Positions 37,876 to 49,809 of a stretch of 64,000 nucleotides of DNA are shown here, piece by piece. This DNA comes from Diabrotica undecimpunctata. Lineage: Eukaryota > Arthropoda > Insecta > Coleoptera > Chrysomelidae. The notes below the pieces were generated by a model. The model ran no database searches. It worked only from the letters and a program-made list of their open reading frames with translations, and was not told the DNA's origin. Within the stretch, counting starts at the first letter, position 1. Each line of letters begins with the position of its first letter. Location of the stretch: contig NC_092803.1 of the NCBI RefSeq assembly GCF_040954645.1, positions 77,228,263-77,292,262 on the forward strand. The letters are read 5' to 3'. The translations under genes were made by a program, and so were the position numbers.

Positions 37876-37934
37876 GTATCGTGACCTGAAGATGCTTTGC
37901 ATATTATAGAAAGCGAAACCGGTCATCCGATTAG
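37876..37934 (+). ncRNA. Hammerhead-like motif, right arm
   Basis: Plus-strand twin of the motif at 37214-37270. It differs by one base after the cleavage place (GGTCATCC where the left arm gives GGTCGTCC), which weakens the first pair of stem I. The core and stems II and III are the same. Confidence 0.7.
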
Positions 37935-37992
37935 TTAAATTAAATTGATTGTGAGTAAGTCTAACTTATTATTTCTTTTACCTTTTGAAATT

Positions 37993-38673
37993 GTTATATT
38001 TAAATGTCACAAAGTAAAAAACTAAAAGATAAACTTCGCGAACTACCATGGCGAAAAGTCATGGTAGATGAGAGTTAGGCAGCACCGATGATAAATTATT
38101 AAGGTATGTTTTATATATAGTATTCGTGCTTATTTAGTTCTTTAATTTAGTCGTGTCTTTATTTTTCTTTTAAGTTAGTTCCGAAAAATATCTTGATTGT
38201 TTGAAAACATATGGACACTATATCTTACGGAAACTACTGTCAATGAAATTCAAATTTGTAAATGTAAGCTAAAATCTTTAAAATCTTTTGTAATATAATA
38301 CAATTTTGGATTGTGTGAAAAGACATGATTAAATAAAAATATAAAGAACGGTCCTTGTGGTTAGTCCAAATAAATGATACGTTCAAAATGATAAGTTTAA
38401 AATATCATATTTCTGAGAAAGCTGTTATTGTTGAAATCTATTATATTTACTCGAGACAATTTTAGTAAATTATATTCTGTGGAAATTTAAAACCGTCACG
38501 TGTTTTATGCTAATCATTTAATATTTGTATACATTTAACAGCGAAGTTAACTATTGACGAAAAGTCAATGTTAAGGATTATACATAATATATTCATTGTA
38601 TCATTTTTTTATCAATTTGTGGTAATTTTCACTTTCTGCTTTACTCTTTATTTTTTAAGCTGGATATCTATAC
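37993..38673. other. No gene recognised
   Basis: AT-rich, with nothing assignable. Confidence 0.35.
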
Positions 38674-39041
38674 CTATATCGTCGCCTCAAAGCAACAGTA
38701 GGATATGAAAAAAAAATGACTTTTGTGATATTCATGTCAAATGATTCGAAATAAACCCTTCTGTTGAGTGTAACACTAGGAGAAATAAAAAGTGATATTA
38801 TCTTTGAGGGCAACAGTAGGACAACTAACTTTTTTTCCAATTATTTTTCACTTTTTTATTAATTAATATAAATTGTTATTTGACACATGTCAAGTTAGGT
38901 ACTCAAACAAAATTCCACGTAAATCCATTCAAATATAAAAAAGTTATTAATTACTGAAGTTTTGTAAAATTTTCAAATGCGTTTTTCTCGAAACTACATT
39001 ATTTTACATATTCTACTGTTGCTTTGAGGCGACGATATTTA
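38674..39041. mobile_element. MITE with about 28-bp TIRs
   Basis: ATATCGTCGCCTCAAAGCAA followed by CAGTAG at 38676-38702 is inverted at about 39012-39039. The 365-bp interior is AT-rich and non-coding, with an internal echo GGCAACAGTAGGA near 38808. ATAT at both outer edges could be part of the TIR or the target duplication. Confidence 0.8.
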
Positions 39042-40189
39042 GTTAATATTTTCATGACGAAATTATAACTGAAATATCTGATTCGTTTGGAAATATCCTG
39101 TATAAATCCCTTTTAGCTTTATTTTCTTTACAGTTGCACGAGTCGCACCTGGCAATGCGGAGATTATAAGGGAGGTTCAACTCTCCATATCGTGTTTTAA
39201 TGGTGGCAGATGATTACGGGGAATTGTGTACGTTACGGTAGTGAATAGAAGATAATTTTAGGCTTGTTTCATGAACGGTTGTTGTTTTTCGTGATTGGGA
39301 GCGATCAGTCGGTGAACAATTATTAAACCATGAAAAATGTACAAAATACCGCATATACATAATATAATACTGTAATGGGTTTGGTTTGAATAGCTTTCTA
39401 ATTACTGATTAGGTGATTAGTCAAGTTTAATAATGGTTTATAAATAATCATCCATACAACGAACATAAGATAACACGGGCATTACAAGCATCAACTGAAG
39501 GAAATAGTATAAACCATAATTTTATTTTAAAATAGTAAATAAAAATTCAAGATATCAGGCCGTAACGAGGAATAAATGCAAATTTTGATCCCTTCTGGTA
39601 AAAGGAAATATGGAGACGAAAATAATCAAAGTTACAAAGACTAGAACAAAAGCCTAGATAAAAAATATACGTGGAAAAACTTGACTCGAATTTAACGAAA
39701 TGAACAAAAGTGGCAAATATGAGTCTCAAAAAATAATAACATGGATGAAAATCATAAAGAAATAAAATACTCTGCAATAAAGATCAAACAAAAACCAAAA
39801 ATCAGACACGAAACAAATGGCTAAACAACATATGGCAAATGTATTAGGAAAAGGTATTTAAGGTTAAAGACGACAATCATGAATATTTAAAGAAATAAAT
39901 TATAAGAGGAATTCTTAAGTGAGATCAGAAATCCGAAACAAAAGAAAAATAGAATCGATAACTCCTTAAAAATAAAATATCACCAAACACAGTTCTGCAG
40001 CTACAGTGATGAGTAAGATTATATTATATATTAGCTCTTAAACGCTATTAACTTCATTGATCAGAAAAAGTTCAAAGGAACCGCTGTCACATCAGATATG
40101 ATACGTGACACTAAATGTTTGACATTAAAAAAAAGAATAGAGAATATAAAAAATAAAAAAACGGGTGTGGCAGTTTAGTGGGACTGCAG
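39042..40189. other. No gene recognised
   Basis: AT-rich. The region 39120-39310 is less so, but I find no frame, terminal repeat or RNA fold in it. Confidence 0.35.
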
Positions 40190-40897
40190 GTAGAAGTTAC
40201 AGTTCTATACACGCATTCGCCGTTACAAATTTATTTGGGAGTCAATCTGCACAATCATTACATATGTAATGCTATAGGTAAGACATAGCAGAAAGAGAAA
40301 CATAATTAATAACAACTTACTAACAATTAATAAACAACATTTGACCTGCAATAGGAGTATAGTAAATAAAGGATTGAATCAATATTTTGATGAAAATGTA
40401 TATTTTTATTTTCATATAAGTCTGAAAGGAGTTGAATGTAAAAATATTTTTACACATACTCTGCAGTAAAATTCATTGTTTATTTTGTTATTAATATAAA
40501 AATACAATACAATACCCTGCAACATAATTCAATATAACAATACAATACAAATTAAAATGCAATATTCATAAGTATTTAAAAATGACAATAATATACATAA
40601 AAAAATACACTACAATACAGTGCAACATAATTCAATATAATAATACATTACAAATTAAAATGCAATAATAATAAGTATTTAAAAATGACAATAATATACA
40701 TAACTTTTCTACTTGGACAGGAAATGACATATTAAATATATATACAAAAGAAACATTTTTGTATTCGAGATAGGAAGAGAGAGAAAATATATCTTCTGTC
40801 TCTCTATTACTCATTATCTTACATATGTAATGATTTCACAGATTCACTCCCATAGAAATTTCCAACGTGGAGCGCGCGTATAGAAGTATAACTTTAA
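40190..40897. mobile_element. MITE or fold-back element, TIRs about 110 bp
   Basis: The left arm, about 40190-40310 (TTCTATACACGC, GGGAGTCAATCTG, CAATCATTACATATGTAA), is inverted and diverged at about 40765-40897 (CATTATCTTACATATGTAAT, CAGATTCACTCCCATAG, GCGCGCGTATAGAAG). No coding in the interior, which holds the tandem duplication at 40502-40705. Confidence 0.7.
40502..40705. repeat. Tandem duplication of about 107 bp
   Basis: Two copies share TGCAACATAATTCAATATAA, AAATTAAAATGCAATA and TAAGTATTTAAAAATGACAA. It lies inside the fold-back element and is more alike than the element's own arms, so it is the younger change. Confidence 0.85.
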
Positions 40898-41239
40898 AAA
40901 TGGTGTAGAAAGAAGCATGCTTAGAGAAACAATTATCAATTATAAAATAACAACACAAAAGTTTGAAATATAATTATTTAATCGACATTAATAGTATGGG
41001 GAATGAAACAGGTGGATATTAGGGCAATATGGTTAAAACGGAATGGATAGCATAAACAAAGTGAGTTGTATGTTGTGCGAGAGAAAAAATTCTTATTTTT
41101 ATTTTACAAACATAGTCGCTTCAACCTCTGAGGTTATTAGCGCCATATATACACAAACATGAGAAAATTTACTTAGAATATAAATATTCAAACTTTGTTA
41201 ATAATATAAATGTCTTTAAGAAATTTTAGAAAATGTTCA

Positions 41240-42290
41240 TAAGTCTTGTTCGATTATTCAGAGCGAGTACACGTATATTTACAGGTGCTTAAATATTGAT
41301 TAACACCAGTTTTTTGTGACTAATAATAATAAACCAATTTCACTCCGGGCAAATAAACCCACTTTTTGTGTTTATTAAGTGTTTATTATTGTTTTTGTTT
41401 GTGTGTATGTAGTGGTAGTTTACAAAAATGGATGAAAACTCCCCCCCTGACAAAGAGGAACCCAAAATATGGACCAAGTGGAAGAATGCCTACAGACCAA
41501 ACAACGGGAAAAAGGAAAAAACTGTTTAATCTACAGAAGTAGAACCGATTCGTAGAACCGAGATTCGATGACGTAGAACCCTATGTGCATAGACTTATAC
41601 AATGGTTTAAATGCTTGTAACATGGACACATATTTCGTAATTGTAACAGTACAAAAACCAGAAGTATTAACTGCGGACAGGAGAAAAACGATGATCATAA
41701 CTGTAGAGACCCACAAGACACTGTTATTGTATACACTGTAAAAATTATGAGCATAAATCCATTTCCAAACAATGTCCAAAATTTAAAGAACAAAACGAAA
41801 TTAAAGGACATGTGGCCAAAAAAAATTTAACTTTCTTAGAAGCAAACGACAGTCTAAAAAACTCTTACACATCTGCTGTTAGTACAAGGAATAGTTTTGA
41901 AGTATTAGGTATGCTAAGTAATGAAAGCTTTTCACCCCTTCCAAGTCAAACTAACACCAAATATATACCTAAACCATCCTGATCCAATACCCAAAAACAA
42001 ACACAAAAAGTACCTCCAAATCAACCTAAAACTTCTTCACATTTTAAAAAAAGAAAAGCCCAATCTCCCTTACCTGAAGCTATGTTTCCTTTTGAATTTG
42101 GTCCAAAAAGACCTCTTGCCTAAAATATTTTACACAGTGCCGATCCTGATCCTAATACACATGAATTTTTAATCATGTTTTTCAATATTTTTAAAAGTGT
42201 ACTCGAAGAGTTTGATCCTTTTAGCGATTTAGAAAAGTTAGATAAAGCATACAATTATGATAAAATTAACAAATTCAATAAATTTAAGTA
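41240..42290 (+). pseudogene. Jockey-like LINE leader and ORF1
   Basis: The leader from about 41240 precedes the ATG at 41429 (MDENSPPDKEEPKIWTKWKN). A stop at 41527 and frameshifts follow. Zinc-knuckle text WFKCL.HGHIFRNCNS and SINCGQEKNDDHNC lies near 41600-41705, then YEHKSISKQCPKFKEQ near 41745-41790, SFEVLGMLSNESF near 41896-41930, and a C-terminus FKSVLEEFDPFSDLEK near 42190-42240. It would be the RNA-binding Gag-like protein. Most of the N-terminal half is deleted relative to the ORF1 at 54831-56182. Confidence 0.8.
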
Positions 42291-42309
42291 ATGGCTAATA
42301 AAATAAAAA

Positions 42310-43204
42310 ATGAAATAAAGATTAACAATGGAATGCGCAATCGGCTGTAGCTAATAAACTGAGTTTAGTTAAATGTTTAAACGAAAATATAATTGATATT
42401 GCCTTAATTTCAGAGACATGGTTTAAGCCAGATAAACAATATATTTTCAAAGGTAATAATATTATTCGTAAAAATAGAAATAATGGTTATGCAGGTGTGG
42501 CAATCCTTGTCAGAAATGTATTTTGTTTTAAAGAAATTCCAATTAAAAAAAAATTTAATGACAATATTTTAATGTGTGGTATACAAAATATTGAATAACA
42601 GTGAAATAACGCTAACATGTTTCTCATTATACTGCCCACCTGATATACGAACAACAACTGCCGATTGGGACGCATTTCCTAACTGTACCAAGTCAAATAG
42701 TATATTTGAAGGTGATTTTAATGCGCATCATTTAACATGGGGATCATCAAAAGTAACACCAAAGGCACGCAAATTATAACCGCTTCAGACAATACGGAGT
42801 TAGTACTTTTAAACACCGGATCACCTACAAGGTTCACAAATAATGGGAATAATTTAGTCGTGGATTTAACTTTTGCAACTCCAGATATAGCAATTAATTA
42901 TGCATGGCAAACTTTACCTGATGTACTGGGTTCAGACTATTTTCCAATTATTATAGAAATTAATAAAAGCATGGAAAGTAAAGACATAATAATACATCCA
43001 AAAACAAAATGGAATTTGAATCAAGCAGATTGGAGTCTGTATCAAGAAGTTGCGAAAACATATTTCTGTCAACACATTAAAAATAGCAATAACGCGGAAC
43101 ATAATTATAGCTTATTAATTGAAGGGATAAATAAGACAGCCAATGCCTCTATACCCATTTACCAACCCTTTAAACTGCACAAAAGAACTATTCTTCCACC
43201 ATGA
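42310..43204 (+). pseudogene. LINE ORF2: endonuclease domain
   Basis: An EEP-type endonuclease in three frame pieces: NENIIDIALISETWFKPDKQ near 42385-42440 (catalytic Glu), GYAGVAILVRN near 42487-42520, a second piece with SLYCPPDIRTTT and FEGDFNAHHLTWGS near 42625-42745 (GDFN catalytic motif), and a third with RFTNNGNNLVVDLTFATPDI near 42830-42890 and LGSDYFPIIIEI near 42930-42965 (SDH-like motif, with His replaced by Tyr). It would nick target DNA. Frameshifts at about 42595 and 42770 inactivate it. Confidence 0.9.
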
Positions 43205-44732
43205 TGGGTTCAAAGCTGCGAAGGGGCTATTAAAAAAACCAATGCTCGTATAAGCAACAAAGCACTATGGAAAATTATGTGAAATGTAAAAACGAAATTT
43301 CAAAAACTAAAAAGTTTTTAAAATTTAAATTTATGCGAAAATTTAAATAGAAATACATCATTGACAAACATATGGACTTGGGCCAGAAAAATGAATAGGA
43401 TATATGGGAAAGGTAATACATCCGGGAATTATGAGTGGCAAGAACAATTTTTAGATAAAATTACACCAGCTAATGCTTTGGATGATACCTCACACATTTT
43501 CTCAAAACAAAGACAAAATAACATTAACCATAAGATTTTTGGTCAACCAATTAGCTTACCTGAATTAAATTATATCATAAAAACAGAAAGAATACATCAC
43601 CTGGATATGATGATATTAAATATTCTATGATATTCCAATTACCAAACAATGCCAAGATTTTTCTAATCAAAATTCTTATTGATTGTATAGACCTAGGGCA
43701 CTAATGCCATGTATACTCAAGGTTTTCGAAAGAATAATTAAAAACCGATTGAAATGGTGGTTAAATACAACCGGCTCTCTGCCAACTACACAATATAGTT
43801 TTAAAAAAGGTTTTGGTACCACAGATGCGGTGACAAACTTATTTAAAGACATACAAATAGGCTTAACTGAAAACGAGTATAATGGAATGATGTTTCTAGA
43901 TGTTAAAGGTGCCTGCGACAATGTTAACTGGTTCATCTTACGGGAAAAAATTATGCAATTACAAATCCCTCCAGAAGTTGCTAACACGATATGCAAATTA
44001 TATATAAACAGGCGAGTAGAGCTCAGAGGACATTATATGTGCCCAGTAAAATACCACACTACAAATTTAGATTTGCCATAAGGATCTGTCCTTGAACCAT
44101 TATTTTTTAATATATATACACTACTAATTTACACACCTCCATATCTAAAGCAACTATTATACAATATGCCGATACTTGTTGTTTATACACGTAGCAGACA
44201 TCTCGACGAATGCATCAATTATTTGAATTCAAGCACGAAACTGGTTTTAAGATCCATAAGTGATTTAGAGCTACAAATCTCCGAAGAAAAATCCAAAGTT
44301 ACAATCTCCACTAAGCATAACATGAAACCGATGCAGAAAATTACAATAGTCAAATACTTAGGAATTACATTAGACAGAAAATTGACCTGGAAACTTCATA
44401 TTGAACAAATAGAGAGAAAATGTAATAAAGGACTAAACTTCTTAAAATCCATTATGCGAACTTGGTGGCGTGCAGAATCTCAAACAGCTCTAATCTTCTA
44501 TAAAGCTTACATAAGATCAATAATTGATTATGGTTGTACACTTTATCGAACAGCCAATAAAACAAATCTACGTAAGCTGGATATTATACAAAACAAATCA
44601 CTCAGAATATATCTGGGAGCAATGAAATCTACAGCAGTTGAACCGTTAAGAGCTCCATTAGAACTGAGAAGATCATTTTTAGCTGAAAAAAATGATTATT
44701 ATGTCGCTAAAGAAAAACTCACCATTCATTAG
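43205..44732 (+). pseudogene. LINE ORF2: reverse transcriptase domain
   Basis: After the endonuclease, the spacer reads NMWTWARKMN-like text at 43361. RT begins with YRPRALMPCILKVFERIIKN near 43685-43745, motif A MFLDVKGACDNVNW near 43890-43930, motif B DLP-stop-GSVLEPLFFNIYT near 44070-44120, where CAA has become TAA, and motif C QYADT near 44162-44176, where one of the two catalytic Asp codons is missing. The thumb and connection continue cleanly at 44166-44732 (TIVKYLGITLDRKLTWKLHI, AYIRSIIDYGC). A stop in motif B and a lost Asp each abolish activity. Confidence 0.92.
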
Positions 44733-44869
44733 CAGCATATATAAGTTAAACGAATACGACTTAACTAAGCCTTTTTGGATTCATAAAAACTCTCCTCCTA
44801 TTTGTGATGGATTAAGAAACGTGACCTTAAAACCACAAAAAAAAGGTAGAGACCGACTACCTTGATCAC

Positions 44870-44916
44870 TTTTTTTTGAGAACGATTTCCGAAGTGGAAA
44901 TTGAAACATCAATAAA
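44870..44916 (+). ncRNA. Hammerhead-like motif inside LINE
   Basis: Stem I TTTTTT (44870-44875) with AATAAA (44911-44916), core TTGAGAA (44876-44882) plus C, stem II GATTTCC (44884-44890) with GGAAATT (44896-44902), GAA, stem III ACAT (44906-44909; ACGT in the sister copy) and C at 44910. It lies between the RT and RNase H parts of the LINE, so a short PLE-end-like insert probably sits at about 44860-44955. Confidence 0.6.
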
Positions 44917-44939
44917 CGTATTTTAACCTTTAATTTGAT

Positions 44940-45960
44940 CACTTTGTTTCCTGTGATGTGAATATACTACTTTATTCGGAGTTAGCATCATTTAATACTA
45001 TAGTCATATATCAAATTTTAAAGGAACAACCAAACTACGTCACTATATACACTGATGGATCAAAAAACACCGATGGTACAGGTTGCGCTTTCGTAATATC
45101 TAAACGTATACAAAAAAAATATAAGTTAAACAAAAACTCATCTATTTTCACAGCTGAGGCAATAGCAATTCTAAAAGCACTAGAATATGTTCATCAGGAA
45201 GAGGATCAGAATGCTATAATCTTTTCCGATTCACTTTCTGTTCTTAAAATTTTAAAATCAAACTCAAACACAACCAATAACATTATTTTTAGCATCCAAG
45301 CAATACTTAAACATTTACAAGATTAAAATAAATAGGTATATAAAATTCTTCTGGATCAAAGCACACGAAGGAATAATAAATATTGAAATTGCAGATTAAA
45401 TCGCCAAAGAAAGCATAGTAATGAGGGAAGAAATAAATTACGAATTAACCACAGATAAACAATAATCATTGCAAAACAGAGAATGATGAAGAACTGGTCC
45501 TATTTATGGCAAGAGTACATCTTTACAAATCCAATACGTTACACGAGACTTGAAACCAAATTAAGGTACCTTACTCATTGGTACAATGAGTAAGATTACA
45601 GTCGAAAAAGTATAACTACTATCAGCAGAATGAAATTTGGTCACGCATGTTATCCAGCACATTTATTTAAAATAAAAATACTTGAGAGTAATCTTTGTGG
45701 AGCCTGTAATAAAATCGGTGACCTGGACCATATTTATTTGAAATATATTTGCAATGTAAATTGAATGCAAAAAATCAGTAGTTACTCTCAACTACAGGTG
45801 AAGACTTGGATGAACTTAGATTCGCCAAGATGATTAAAAAAAAATGATACGATACCATATTATTCGCCCAGATAAGTGGAGATACTAAGATTATGGTAAC
45901 TTACAGTAATTCCTGATGACTGCTACACTAATTCACTGAAGTTAATTTATTTTACTATAA
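44940..45960 (+). pseudogene. LINE ORF2: RNase H and C-terminal finger
   Basis: RNase H removes RNA from the hybrid. TIYTDGSKNTDGTGCAFVIS near 45045-45100 has the first Asp, FTAEAIAILKALEY near 45153-45195 the Glu, and IIFSDSLSVLKIL near 45213-45250 the second Asp; a stop falls at 45326. FWIKAHEGIINIEIAD near 45348-45400 continues in another frame. The C-terminal segment near 45600-45770 reads ISRMKFGHACYPAHLFKIK and CGACNKIGDLDHIY, a CCHC-like finger of this LINE clade. Interrupted by frameshifts. Homologous to 56210-56930. Confidence 0.88.
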
Positions 45961-46859
45961 TACTTTACTTGTATCAAGCACTGAAGTTAATTAAAATTAA
46001 AGGTACTCTATACCAATATTTAATCTAATATGATATTAGATCAAACAAACTCAAACATACAAGTGTATACACACTTAGAAAGAAAATGCACAGAGAAGGT
46101 AACACAGAGACGATAATATGAGTGGAGCGCTTCACGAGAAGTAGGCCTTTCCTCAACGAGTGCCCACTCAGAAGTGGTCTCCTTTCTGCAAAGCTTTACC
46201 AAATTACCAAAGAAGGGTGGGATATCTCCATCTCAAAAACGACAGATCAGCATGTAGTATTTCTAAGAAGGTAAAAATTCCGAAAGTTTTGAGTTAAACA
46301 ACGGTACCAGCAATTGGACATGAGAAAATTAAAATCCTTTGAATTAGGTTATTATAGAAAGAAAACATTACAACGTGCCTCCGACGATATTTACCGAATT
46401 TATCCAAAAGAACCCGCCTTCACCGAAAAGCATTAGTTCCTTTCATACTCAGGATTAAAAAGGAAAGGATTAATCAAACTGCGTCTATAATAAGTCGGTT
46501 CTTCCATAATATTTCGGTAGTTTCCCAATAACATTAAACAATCCATTTGTAAATACGACCATCGGCGTATCATCCACAGGGGTAAAGGGATTAGAAATAA
46601 TTTAATATAATAATTATAAAAAAATGTTACACAACGAATATACAAATATCACCTTTATTGATATCTGATGTCTTTCCTTAATGTATGTATACCTATCTGT
46701 CCGAGGCCTACCTTTTATCTTTTATAAAAATGCCCTGATCGGCCCTGGGCGAGAAGAGTGTAATCCCTGTAAAATCCTTGTATTGTATCTGTTTTTAAAA
46801 ATTTGTGTCTGGCTGTGTGGGTATTTACCCTAAAGCCAATAACAAAAGAAAAAAAGGAA
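45961..46859. other. Probable LINE 3' untranslated region
   Basis: Non-coding. The last part (GTGTGGGTATTTACCCTAAA near 46817, then AACAAAAGAAAAAAA ending near 46857) looks like a LINE 3' end with an A-rich tail on the plus strand. Whether it belongs to the LINE at 41240 is not shown. Confidence 0.35.
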
Positions 46860-48010
46860 ATGTTCAATTTTCAATTTTGTTTTAAAAACGATTTCACTTA
46901 ATCCGATGATGTGGTTGGTCTTTGTCTGCAACTGGTATCTTGGATGCTCTAAAAGGACATGCTTAACACTTAGTGGAACATTACAGTTGTCAGATAAATT
47001 GGGATTAGTGTGACCAATTATATGCCTGTGGGTAAGCCGGGTATGTACTAGTAGAGTAACAACGACTTGATGAGCTTTATTGGGAATTTGATATTTTCAC
47101 GGTTTTACATGTTATGTTTTCGCTTTGCGAAGTATAGAAGTTGAATTGCCCCATTGGTTTTGCCACAAATTTTCGACCTTCACTTTAACACATAATTTAA
47201 AGTCATTTAGTACTACATTTCTCACTTCACTCGCAGTTTCACTGAGTCTTGCTTATTGTGCAATGCGATCCGCTTCTTTATTTCCTTGAAGGCCAATATG
47301 TGAACCCATAGAAATTGCACAGTTTGGCTGTTGTTTTGTATGGCAGCTATTTCTTTTTTAAAAATGAGAGCAATTGAAGGTGTTGTGTAAAGTTGGTTAA
47401 TTGTATTGATGGAAATCAGGGAATCGGTAATTATAAGGGCATTGGATATATTACTGGAAATAATATGGATGAGAGCTTGATAGATGTCATAAAGCTCGTC
47501 AGTACGTATTTAGCTTACGGATAATAGTTTATACTCAAGTGTAATGTTTTAGAGACGTCTATGTACACGTGATTGGTTAGAAAATTTTGTGATATTGTTG
47601 ATGATTTATTTTGTTATGAAGTATTTTATATTAACGAATAGGGAGAAATTTTCTTTGTAAAGATATTTAAGGATGTGTCATGTTGAAGAATGTTTACTGT
47701 CCAACGAAAAGAAATTCTTTTATAAAGTTGGAATAGGTATTAGGTATCGGAATTTTTAAAGCCATTAGTTTGCTTAACTCTTTCGTAGGATGATGGTTCC
47801 ACATTCATATTTTCAGCATCTAAGGTATTTAAAACAATCAGTGAATATGTTATCTCTAGTTGGATTGTTCGGATTTGAATTTGCCGCAAATGCATATGTG
47901 AGAGTTAAGTTGTGGATCTTCAGTTTATGATTGCAAACTTTCTATTGGGCTGATTCGGAATGCTCCTGTGGCTATTCTTAACGCCGTAGTTTGAGTAACG
48001 TCAAGGTGAT
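46860..48010 (-). pseudogene. Jockey-like LINE ORF2 C-terminus, minus strand
   Basis: From high to low coordinates: the RT thumb end (VTQTTALRIATGAFRISPIESL near 47925-47995), a gap, then RNase H DELYDIYQALIHI near 47455-47500, NALIITDSLISINTINQL near 47395-47445, VQFLWVHIGLQGNKEADRIAQ near 47255-47325, then LVHTRLTHRHIIGHTNPNLSDNC near 46990-47060. This is a different LINE from 41240, as it runs the other way and differs in sequence. Frameshifts and missing segments make it dead. Confidence 0.85.
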
Positions 48011-48095
48011 GTAATAAGGATTATTTGGCAAATGCATATACTATGTAAATACTATTTAAATGGGAATAAGTCACAATTAAAGGTTAAAGTAGGTT

Positions 48096-48137
48096 TATTA
48101 ACGTTTCAATTTCACTTCGGAAATCGTTCTCAAAATA
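48096..48137 (-). ncRNA. Hammerhead-like motif, minus strand
   Basis: Sister of the motif at 44870-44916, on the minus strand: stem I TATT/AATA, core TTGAGAA plus C, stem II GATTTCC with GAAATT (one G lost), GAA, palindromic stem III ACGT, and T at the cleavage place. The shared flank (TTTAACCTTTAATT on its 3' side) extends over about 90 bases. Confidence 0.6.
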
Positions 48138-48889
48138 CAATTATTAGTGTAGTCACTAATTTTTGTATTTTGATCAATTGGACGAATTTTATAGCTATAA
48201 GTTTCAATATAAAGTTTTGATTTTCATTCAAAATTTGTGCAAATTTTACTTCTTAATGGTATAAACAATGGAAAAATGATTTTTTTAAAAACAGTCCATA
48301 ACTTGGGTCCTATTGTTCATAGAAGGTTTTTTTAATGTGAGTTTTTTACCAGCTATCCAATGGTTGTACATACAAGGCTGTAGCTTGAAAAATATAGAAG
48401 TTATTACAATTGTTTGTAAGTAAAAAACATACCCCTTTTTCAATCGTTTATTTTGTAAATAATGTCGATGAAAACGCAATATGCATTTAACTTCTGAGAT
48501 AGTTTAAGGCTTAAAGAATCCTATGAAATTTGCTAAATGTGTATAGCATCATTGCATAGAGCAAGTTCAATAGTTTCAATATTTAGCCTCAGGGATAAAT
48601 AAATGAAATAACTTTTAAACTATTTGATCGATCGGGAGGCAAATTTCGCACAAATTTAAAAGACATTAGTAACATTATTTTGTTAATAAAAAAATTAATT
48701 AAATTTATAAACTAGTGCAAAAAAACTGCTTTTTGCAAATATCTCCGTAAATTATTTATTCATTTTAATTTAAAAAGCGGGAAAATAAAGACATTCTTGA
48801 TATAAAAAAATGACATAAATATTGTTGATGTAAAATATAAGGGAAAAAACATAGACAAAAAATCAAATTGTGACCATAAAGTATTGTTT
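48138..48889. other. No gene recognised
   Basis: AT-rich, with short frames only. Confidence 0.35.
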
Positions 48890-49230
48890 AAAAAAAACGC
48901 CAGGTAAAAATACGAGTACTTTTTCATCTATTCGTGATCTAGTAATCCCCACCTATGTCTTAAAAGCTTCAGATATCTGCGAAAAATTTTCCCGTAAAAT
49001 CGATGATTTTTGCATAACCAGTCTGGGCTATCTTTTAGGAACTGTTCAATTAGTGAATGCGGGATGGAAGGACATACATTTGAAATACGGATTCTTTTGG
49101 CCGGAGCAATGGGCCTGCGTATAGAGGCGACGGTGGAACTTGAGTGCATGACAATAGTTTGTTCCCTTCTAGGAAACGAAAGGAGAGGGCCTAGAGAGTG
49201 TGCCAGCAACATTTGATATTGAGTTAGAAT
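48890..49230 (-). pseudogene. LINE ORF1 fragment
   Basis: Minus strand RPIAPAKRIRISNVCPSIPHSLIEQFLKD near 49040-49130 matches the ORF1 text RLIISNVCPSIPHEIIEKH at 31760-31810. It continues with FFADISEAFK-like text in another frame near 48950-49000 and MDEKVLVFLPGVFF near 48895-48940. The surrounding 187-codon frame (48928-49491) is only partly real. A small piece of a jockey-like Gag. Confidence 0.65.
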
Positions 49231-49589
49231 TAAAATTGTTTTGTGTAGATGTACATAGAGTGTTTGGTGCTGTTCATCATGAGTGTAGTCCTGGTTACCA
49301 AGACCGCAGCTCAATATTTGAGAGTACCTAATAGACCCTCTCTTAAATTGGAAAGGAAGAAAAAAAGATCTCACCTGATTTCTCGGTATTTTCACTGGTT
49401 TTTTTTTAATTACACTAGTATAGCCACACTTAAATAAGACCTTTGAAATAATAAACCAACTTGTTTCCTTATCACTTAGTGATTGAAGCACTTTGCTTTG
49501 TATTGTTAACTTGTCGGTGAATGAATTTATCTGTTTAACATTGTTTAAATCTTTTAAATCCGTGAGGAACTTTAAAAAGCGTGTTTTGA
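49231..49589. other. Unassigned, probably LINE-derived
   Basis: Between the ORF1 fragment and the endonuclease part. Minus-strand text after the endonuclease (KNTLFKVPHGFKRFKQC near 49550-49590) may be its weak continuation. Confidence 0.3.
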
Positions 49590-49809
49590 TTTTAGGTTTA
49601 TACGCCAGCGTATTTATTCCAATTAGCGTTTTTTAAGTTCCATTTTCGAACTGGTTGGTATTCAGAGGTAATGTTACTAGAAAATACAGAAACTTTCATT
49701 GGGTAATGATCGCTTCCATATAAAAAGGGTAGATCATCCCAGTTAAGCGCAATTGAAAGAGTTGGGTCACAAATCAATAGATCGATTAGTGATTTTTTAC
49801 CAGTATGTA
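49590..49809 (-). pseudogene. LINE endonuclease, C-terminal part (split gene)
   Basis: VHTGKKSLIDLLICDPTLS near 49750-49810, LYGSDHYPMKVSV near 49690-49730 (SDH catalytic motif intact) and RKWNLKNANW near 49620-49650. Its N-terminal half is at 52653-53110. The 2843-bp mariner-type element between them interrupts the reading at a TA. If it is removed in thought, the frame runs on from GRPTKFN to VHTGKK without a shift, which confirms the insertion site. Confidence 0.9.

Larger units (their letters stand above)
37154..37992. repeat. Fold-back: inverted pair of PLE-type terminal repeats
   Basis: About 175 bases at 37817-37992 recur inverted at 37154-37349 and are nearly identical. Landmarks are CTTACTCACAATCAATTTAA, the hammerhead-like motif, and AATCCCATATTAGGGTGTTG. 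The left arm has an extra 19-bp copy of CATATTAGGGTGTTGTCTA. The 470-bp loop between them has no recognisable coding. Inverted terminal repeats of this type occur in PLE insertions. Transcripts would form a long hairpin. Confidence 0.85.

Noticed and set aside
48928..49491. 187-codon minus-strand frame as a single novel gene
   Set aside because: Only the part near 49040-49130 matches the LINE ORF1 block; the remainder changes frame relative to related ORF1s.
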